Shown piece by piece: positions 1 to 64,000 of a stretch of 64,000 bases of DNA. The notes beneath the pieces are model-generated. The model worked only from the letters and a program-made list of their open reading frames with translations. It had not been told where the DNA came from and did not search any database. The stretch is from Amorphochlora amoebiformis (Eukaryota > Cercozoa > Chlorarachniophyceae): positions 186,001-250,000 of the forward strand of contig BAAHQB010000049.1 in the NCBI GenBank assembly GCA_054601695.1. The letters are read 5' to 3'. Positions within the stretch are counted from its first letter, which is position 1. Each line of letters starts with the position of its first letter. A program made the translations under genes and the position numbers.

Positions 1-44
<44 letters not shown>

Positions 45-163
45 CATGTAAATATGTATATATGTATATACATACATATATATATATATATATATCACAT
101 TTTTTCCGGAATTTCGGGTGCGAATGTTTTTGAAATATATTGAAATTGGGATTTACATACGCC

Positions 164-224
<61 letters not shown>

Positions 225-235
225 ATATATCTTAG

Positions 236-275
236 GTATGAATCAGTGAAGTATGGGGTAGCAGACGAGACCGGT

Positions 276-340
<65 letters not shown>

Positions 341-365
341 GTGTGTGTGTGTTTAAATATATATA

Positions 366-428
<63 letters not shown>

Positions 429-532
429 GTACATATTGTCTATATACGCTTTTATGTATACATACATATTTGGTAAGAATTGCATACTGATTTTCAAATA
501 TATACATACACGCATAAGTCTATATAATATAT

Positions 533-568
<36 letters not shown>

Positions 569-748
569 ATAATATATACATATATATATTTATTTATGCA
601 TGTATCTTTATATATATATGTATATGTTAATGTATAATTTACAGGATTTCGACACGAATTTATCGATTTTTGGAGAAGTTTACCTAAAAAGCTTCTTAAA
701 CACGCAGGTTAATATGTATGTATTTATAATACGCTCCACATATATATG

Positions 749-802
<54 letters not shown>

Positions 803-874
803 TATACTATTGATAAATTGAGTGTATGTTTGTTTGAAATATCTTTGTAAAGAAGGGTATATGAACCAGCATGA

Positions 875-923
<49 letters not shown>

Positions 924-951
924 TATATGTATTCAGTATGTACGTATGTAG

Positions 952-1001
<50 letters not shown>

Positions 1002-1062
1002 TATATCTGTACACGATATTTGTATGTAATATGTGCATAAATAAACACATATCTAACGTATG

Positions 1063-1108
<46 letters not shown>

Positions 1109-1187
1109 GTATAATATATATATATATATATATATATAAATTATATAATATATATATATATACATATATATACATATTATATACGTG

Positions 1188-1232
<45 letters not shown>

Positions 1233-1440
1233 GTATATATATTACATACATTACACATATACACATACATCAAATACAAAACATAGCTATATATATACAT
1301 GTATACTCACACACATGTACACATACTAGACATACGATATACATAAATAAATCTATACATATTTATTCACATATCTATACATACATATCTAGATATTCAT
1401 ATCAGGATACCGGAGAAAATCAAGACCTTGTGCGCGTTAA
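236..1440 (+). CDS. Gene A: 3' end of an unidentified split gene (partial)
   Basis: Three islands of complex sequence sit between (TA)n tracts, each bounded by AG and GT: 236-273, 645-707 and 1406-1440. Read in continuous phase they give [12 protein letters not shown], then [20 protein letters not shown], then [11 protein letters not shown] and a TAA stop at 1438-1440. The second island is also open in another frame ([17 protein letters not shown]), which would run through [14 protein letters not shown] to a TAG at 1466-1468; that frame does not fit the phase of the first island. The gene begins left of the window. No family is recognised with confidence. Non-repetitive sequence follows the stop, as expected for the end of a gene here. 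Confidence 0.45.
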
Positions 1441-1479
1441 GCGCCGAAAGACACTAAACACAGACTAGACATAGTCTGG

Positions 1480-1610
1480 AGACTACACTAGCATGTGACG
1501 GAGTCTCTAAGAGACTACACTTGCATGTGAGGGAGTCTCTAAGAGACTACACTTGCATGTGAGGGAGTCTCTAAGAGACTACACTAGCATGTGACGAATA
1601 CGTCTAGCAC
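1480..1610. repeat. 32-bp minisatellite, about four units
   Basis: Units of about 32 bp (GAGTCTCTAAGAGACTACAC followed by TTGCATGTGAGG or TAGCATGTGACG) occur in tandem just past the end of gene A. Each unit holds the imperfect palindrome AGTCTCTAAGAGACT, so each copy could form a small hairpin. The location, right after the stop codon, means it could lie in the 3' UTR. Confidence 0.85.
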
Positions 1611-2454
1611 GAACGCACACATCATGCATGCACGCTGATGTCGCTGATATACTTTTTAGGTTTGAAGTTTGAGAGATTTAAAATATAATTATGAAATATA
1701 GATGAGCGGTATTTAAATAGAATCAGTGACGATCGATCTATCTAAGATTAGATTAAGTCTAGTAAGTATAGGTCTAGATAGCTGCATATATGCATCATTT
1801 TCATGTATCTAGTGTCTAGAGTCTAGAGACTAGAGAGTGTATTTTGCAGACGCCATGAGAACGCAGTTGAGAAATTATTTGGATAACTTCTAGAACTTGT
1901 CCCCTTTCTCTAGTCACTACGTACCTAGCTACGTAGGGATGACTAGCTGTGCCGGTACTAGGGTATTCGCTTGGTGCCGGAATCTTTGATATTGAAGTCT
2001 AGAAGGTATGTGAGTCCTGAGTCCTGTGGTAGACCCTGATGTGACAGTATCTAGAGTCTAGAGAGTATGTCGGAGACCCAGATGTACAGTCTTCGCGTGT
2101 CTTATAATTATGACTAGTATGGATGTCGATACTTCCTGGAGATTTGAGTGTTGAGTCTATGCATTGTTGAGCAAATAATAAATAAAACGTGAGAGATAAA
2201 CTGCTCTGTGACTATCGTCTAGAACGTATACAATCCTAGCAAGTTGTTGTACTGATATTCTGGGATGATACGTGATCGGTGATGTACATTAAGTTCGAAC
2301 ATAATGGCATAATGTTGAGTTTCCATTAGTTCCAGCATTCCAGTCTAAGGTGAACATTGCTGAAACATTGTACGACCTAGCTATATCTATAGCTAGACGA
2401 CGCATTGGTTGCTAGTTGTTCTTTGTTTCTTTGGGATACTACACTAGCTACAGA

Positions 2455-2645
2455 GATACGCATGTTGAAAATAAGTTGGTATGTATGGTACGTATGATAC
2501 GCATGTTGAAAATAAGTTGGTACGTATGGTACGTATCTTGCTAATATGGGTACGTATCTTGCTAATATTGGTACGTATCTTGCTAATATTGGTACGTATC
2601 TTGTTAATATTGGTACGTACGTATCTTGGTACGTATATTAAAAAG
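2455..2645. repeat. 24-bp tandem repeat, intergenic
   Basis: The motif TTGGTACGTATCTTGCTAAT recurs about four times in tandem at 2517-2610. It is preceded by two copies of ACGCATGTTGAAAATAAGTT and followed by degenerate GGTACGTA motifs to about 2720. No coding potential was seen. Confidence 0.75.
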
Positions 2646-3184
2646 TAAGTCGATAGTATGGTACGTATGTCGGTACATATGTTCTAGATGTTGGTCAGTA
2701 CGTACGTATGTTCTAGACGTTGGTACACGTTCTGTGAACGCCCGTAGAGTACTTGAACTAGTGTAGTTTAAACTAGTTCTGTATGAAGTAGCACTAGCCG
2801 TGACTAGTACTGGCAGTAGCACAGATTTTCTACGGGAATCCCCGATGATAGGACGGGATTCAATCTCGATTGCGAAATCTAGATCTAGTAGATAACCTTA
2901 GCTAGATATTCCAGATATTGTATAATTTCTAGAATTTAGGTAATTATACTAAAACATCCGTGTTGTATACTCGTAAATCTCTAGAATCTATATATAGATA
3001 TCTGGTATTATTAACCTATATCTAGTATCTGGATGATAATATCTACTATTACTAGTATTAATAATTCTAGTATATCTAGTATATATATGAAATAACTTAG
3101 CTAACCGTTAAATATACTAGATAACAATAGAAATACTATTTACAACATATACGTACACATATATATATATATATGTTTATATAT

Positions 3185-3223
<39 letters not shown>

Positions 3224-3916
3224 GTATTATCTGACTCTAGTGACTATATAAATATAACAAACATATCTAGCTATAATACTAGATATATATATACTAGATA
3301 TATATATATATATCTAGTATACATACATACCCAAACATGCCATATCATAACTCAAAAAATCTTTCCTCCAAACGCAACTCGCGCCCAAGCCGCATACCTT
3401 CGAACTTCCCCCCCTCTCCCTCTCAAATTCAGCACAAAGAATCATGTCATTCATGTCAGTAGTATTCTCCCCTCCCCTTGGTCTGGAATCTCTTCTGTTT
3501 CTGCTGCATCTCTCTCTCCTCGCTTCCGGTCGCTCTCGTTCTCGCTAGCTTCCTTTTTTCCGGGTACACGAGCCTTTGCTTGCCTTTTGGGAGGATGTGT
3601 TTGATATGAGAGAGAGAGAGAGATGGGGAGAGAGAGAGAGAGGGAGAGAGAGAAAGAGGGGGAGAGAGTGGGAGAGAGAGAAAGAAGGGGAGAGAGTGGG
3701 AGAGAGAGAGAGTGAGATGGAGAGAGAGAGAAAGAGAGAATCGGAGAATGTTTTTGATATGGGAGATAGAGACGGAGGGAGAGAGAGAGAGAAAGATAGG
3801 GAGAGAGAGATAGAGAGAGAGAGAGAAATATAGATAGATAGATAGGTAGATAGAGAGAGAGAGAGAGAGAAAGATAGAGAGAGAAAGATAGAGAGAGATG
3901 TATCTGATTTCAATCT

Positions 3917-21903
<17,987 letters not shown>

Positions 21904-22210
21904 CCGAGCCCTTTTTCTTCCAGAAAATTCTCTATTTTTCGGCAAAATGAGCTCTATCTCCCTCTTTCCCTCTCCCCCCCCTTTCGGATTATTGGCGGGT
22001 TGTTCGCGGATTATTTCGGAATCCAAGAAAAAATTGTGTATCTTATGGTTTGATATCTTGATAATAGAATCGAATATAATAAACTTCAATAAAAACGCGG
22101 GTAAACCAATGAGAATATATATTATTTTTGATATTTTGATATATAACCATAAGATACTTTTCGAATAATCATTAAAAAAAGCGGCTAGTCAGATTCAACC
22201 CCCCCGCGCC
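21904..22210. promoter_or_regulatory. Compact divergent promoter region between genes B and C
   Basis: Only 307 bp separate the start codon of gene B (- strand, 21903) from that of gene C (+ strand, 22211). The stretch is complex and free of microsatellites, with a C-rich tract (21955-21985), the motifs TTCGGATTATTGGCGGGTTG and CGCGGATTATTTCGGAATCC, and an AT-rich centre around 22055-22165. I see no convincing TATA box in a defined position. Regulation of both genes from here is inferred from the geometry. Confidence 0.65.
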
Positions 22211-53863
<31,653 letters not shown>

Positions 53864-54145
53864 ATATAGATGTGTATATGTGTACATATCTATATAGACA
53901 TATATAATACATAGATTTAAACAAATACAACTATTAATGTCAGGAGCATGCACCCACAACCGTTCGATACCTCACGCCCTTTGGCTGGTGAAATACCTTC
54001 ATAACCTGTTGAGTGAGTATGAAAAAGAGTCTTATTAATAGTTCTACAGCTCTGGCTCTTTAGAGGCTTCATAACCTGAAATTGAATGCGACGGGTATAT
54101 ATTATATATATACATACATATATATATATATATATATTATACATG

Positions 54146-54176
<31 letters not shown>

Positions 54177-55107
54177 ATGAAAAAAACAGGTTTCCACTGT
54201 AGATGTTAGTTGTAACTAGCCTAGTAGCACATGAAAACATGTGTTATCTAGGTTATGAGGCTTCATAACTAGAATGTAAAATGAATGGGTGTTTTAAACA
54301 AGTAATTGTGTTAAGATATAATGAAAAAATATAATGGTAAAAACTTGATATCCGATCGAGCTCATGATGACCAAAAACTACGTACATACGAGTCTGGATA
54401 ACTTCAGCTCTAAAACACATCACACTCTCAGGTAGTATAGTATCAAGTTATCTAAATTATAATGAAATAGTATACGGTATATACTGAGTCTTAGTAGACA
54501 ATGATTAGAGAGTCTAAGGTTACTTATAACTTATAAGTCTAGTGCACTACAAATGGCCTACATTTTAACAATCACTAGTTACTAAACTTACACACTGACA
54601 AGTCTGGACTACATTCTCTAGATTCTAGATGTTAGATACTATATATAGCTAGGCTAGAGATATTACTGACAGCAAATCATAACTATAAGCAGCAGCACTA
54701 CTATTTCTAGTATTGGGCCATTACACCATTTTTACCCCATCTAACCTAAGCTACGTCGCTAGATCACGAGATATATCTTGAGGATGAGACTGTAGCTATG
54801 CGGATTCAAGTCATACGGTTCTGTTGAGGTTCTAGATGATGTGACATAAATTGTCACATAATACGCTACATATTACGTGCGGGCCTTGAGCGTGATCTAG
54901 TCTTGTGAGATGAAGTATTGCTTTGTTAATAAAATCCTGAGAGAATGTGTAACTTAGGTATTTATGTAGAAGAAATATGTAATTTAGGGTATTTATGTAG
55001 AAGATGTATGTAATTGGAATGTTATAGCGATATATGTATGTATATACTTAGCAGTGCTTTCTAACCCTAATTCTTTATATATTTACATGTGTGTGTATAT
55101 ATTTACA

Positions 55108-55139
<32 letters not shown>

Positions 55140-55163
55140 ATATATATATATAGAAAAAAATAT

Positions 55164-55208
<45 letters not shown>

Positions 55209-56001
55209 CAATATTATTGTATGTATATACTTACTGATTTGGGCCATAATTCAAGCCATATTGGAGCGAATTCCTAACCCGAGCTCATCAAATTTGAACC
55301 CAGAAGAGAAATGACGAGTTTGAATCGAAAAAACGTATGAGAGAGGTGTAATGATACCCATATTCCGCCAGCCAACTCATCTCTTCATGCCCTCCGAGCT
55401 CGGTAGCCTTCCTGGATGATTTGAACCCATCAACGAGTTTATTTAGGTAGAAACATCAGGACACATCCAGGGCTCGATTCTCCTATACATGTCACAAAGA
55501 GTGACATAATGCCATTATTACCCAAGTTTGGCCAAGTTGTCTCCTTTTAGTTTTAGACCTTTAAAACTTTCCAACAATTGGATATTGGAAGTTTAAAATA
55601 TCGGCTTTTACTTTGGATTCCGATTCAACGGTCAGGACAAGGCCGATGCCTCGATCATGGGTGCCCGTCTCCAGGCCTCTTCCGCTTCCCCTCCCACCTC
55701 TGGGAGATAACCTAGCACTTAATTCTTCTCGGAGGGGTAACCAAACACTTTCCCGCGAAGAAAAGGTGGGAAGAGCTTCGATTCAAGTGATGAGTCGGGA
55801 CTTGCTTCGACAGGTCGGTGGTGACCAAAATAAAGTGTTTTTTTGAGGTCTATATGTGCGTGCGAGATGGAAATAAGGACGTACGTTGATTTTTTTGGGG
55901 TTTTTCTTTAAACCTTTAATAGTGTATGGAAGGATGTATTTTTAAAGTATTTCTATGCATGGATTCATGGAATTATAGATAAAAAGATATATCTTATATA
56001 T

Positions 56002-56033
<32 letters not shown>

Positions 56034-56040
56034 CCTCTGA
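53864..56040. other. Intergenic region between genes C and D
   Basis: Largely complex sequence, with TA tracts only at 54096-54180, 55095-55205 and 55995-56033. CTAG/TCTAGA words are frequent at 54400-54900, as in the region after gene A. CTTCATAACCTG recurs at 53996, 54067 and 54260. The strongest open frame, 55613-55846 (+), starts MDSDSTVRTRPMPRSWVPVS and is GC-richer than its surroundings; I do not recognise it and cannot tell a small gene from chance or a 5' exon of gene D. Confidence 0.6.
55613..55846 (+). CDS. Unidentified 77-codon open frame upstream of gene D
   Basis: An uninterrupted frame from ATG to TGA in complex sequence, rich in Pro, Arg and Ser at its start (PVSRPLPLPLPP) and ending LRQVGGDQNKVFF. 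No splice sites or family motifs were recognised. It is the only long frame in the intergenic region that is not a repeat translation. It could be a small gene, a 5' exon of gene D, or a remnant; other frames of the same stretch are partly open too. Confidence 0.3.
   Translation: MDSDSTVRTRPMPRSWVPVSRPLPLPLPPLGDNLALNSSRRGNQTLSREEKVGRASIQVMSRDLLRQVGGDQNKVFF

Positions 56041-64000
<7,960 letters not shown>

Larger units (their letters stand above)
1441..3916. other. Intergenic region between convergent genes A and B
   Basis: Most of this stretch lacks the microsatellites that fill the introns. It is complex, moderately AT-rich sequence in which CTAG and TCTAGA recur very often (for example around 1740-1880, 2030-2070 and 2880-3120). 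It holds a 32-bp minisatellite (1480-1610) and a 24-bp repeat (2460-2640). TA tracts appear only near 3155-3320 and a GA-rich tract from 3605. The island 3340-3600 has open frames on both strands, including one from an ATG near 3446 that reads MSFMSVVFSPPLGLESLLFL, but I see no family resemblance or convincing exon structure, so no gene is called. Confidence 0.6.

Noticed and set aside
645-1468. Aspartic protease C-terminus ([11 protein letters not shown] then DTGENQ)
   Set aside because: It resembles the ILG-VFLR-YY-VFD region of pepsins, but the frame does not match the phase of the preceding island at 236-273 and the similarity is short.
3446-3545. Signal-peptide-like frame MSFMSVVFSPPLGLESLLFL
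   Set aside because: It ends at a stop within about 33 codons, with only a weak donor, and no downstream exon was found.
53917-54240. - strand frame over the start of the gene C-D spacer
   Set aside because: It crosses a TA tract and has no recognisable domain or consistent splice structure; treated as intergenic.

Overview
The window is nuclear DNA of a eukaryote, probably a protist or alga. I read it as four split genes whose short exons lie in introns made almost entirely of simple sequence: (TA)n, (GA/TC)n, and interstitial TTAGGG/CCCTAA arrays with their degenerate derivatives. Nearly all long open frames are translations of these repeats ([30 protein letters not shown]). The genes show only as islands of complex sequence, typically 7-140 bp, bounded by AG and GT, that join in a consistent reading phase. 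I found no rRNA, tRNA, CRISPR array or recognisable transposase gene. The species cannot be named; TTAGGG is shared by many lineages, and a hydrophobic leader followed by an Arg/Ser-rich stretch on one protein would fit, but does not prove, an alga with a complex plastid.

Layout. (A) + strand, from the left edge to about 1440: the last exons of an unidentified gene. (Intergenic) 1441-3916: mostly complex, CTAG-rich sequence. (B) - strand, 21903 to 3917: a large gene for an EF-hand calcium-binding protein that begins MGCFGS, a likely myristoylation/palmitoylation signal. (Shared promoter) 21904-22210: a 307-bp gap between divergent start codons. (C) + strand, 22211-53863: a 43-exon model of about 807 codons in which every exon junction keeps frame. 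Its first 401 residues are a 3'(2'),5'-bisphosphate nucleotidase (BPNT1 family); the rest is a CHK/ecdysteroid-kinase-like (EcKL) phosphotransferase with HGDFK...N and IDFQW motifs. This apparent fusion is the main gene-level finding. (Intergenic) 53864-56040. (D) + strand, 56041 to beyond the right edge: an F-box protein, apparently with leucine-rich repeats.

The second main finding is a rule seen in all three large genes. Many exons are accompanied by partial copies of their own edges inside the flanking introns. Copies of an exon's 5' edge, with the 3' splice site, lie upstream; copies of its 3' edge, with the 5' splice site, lie downstream. Copies are separated by (TA)n. This suggests introns that grew by repeated local duplication across splice sites with microsatellite expansion. 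Many splice sites are themselves in repeat motifs (GTAACCCTAA, CCCTAG, GTATATAT, TATATAG). Exon coordinates were read by eye from frame, motif and splice-site agreement and need transcript data to confirm.
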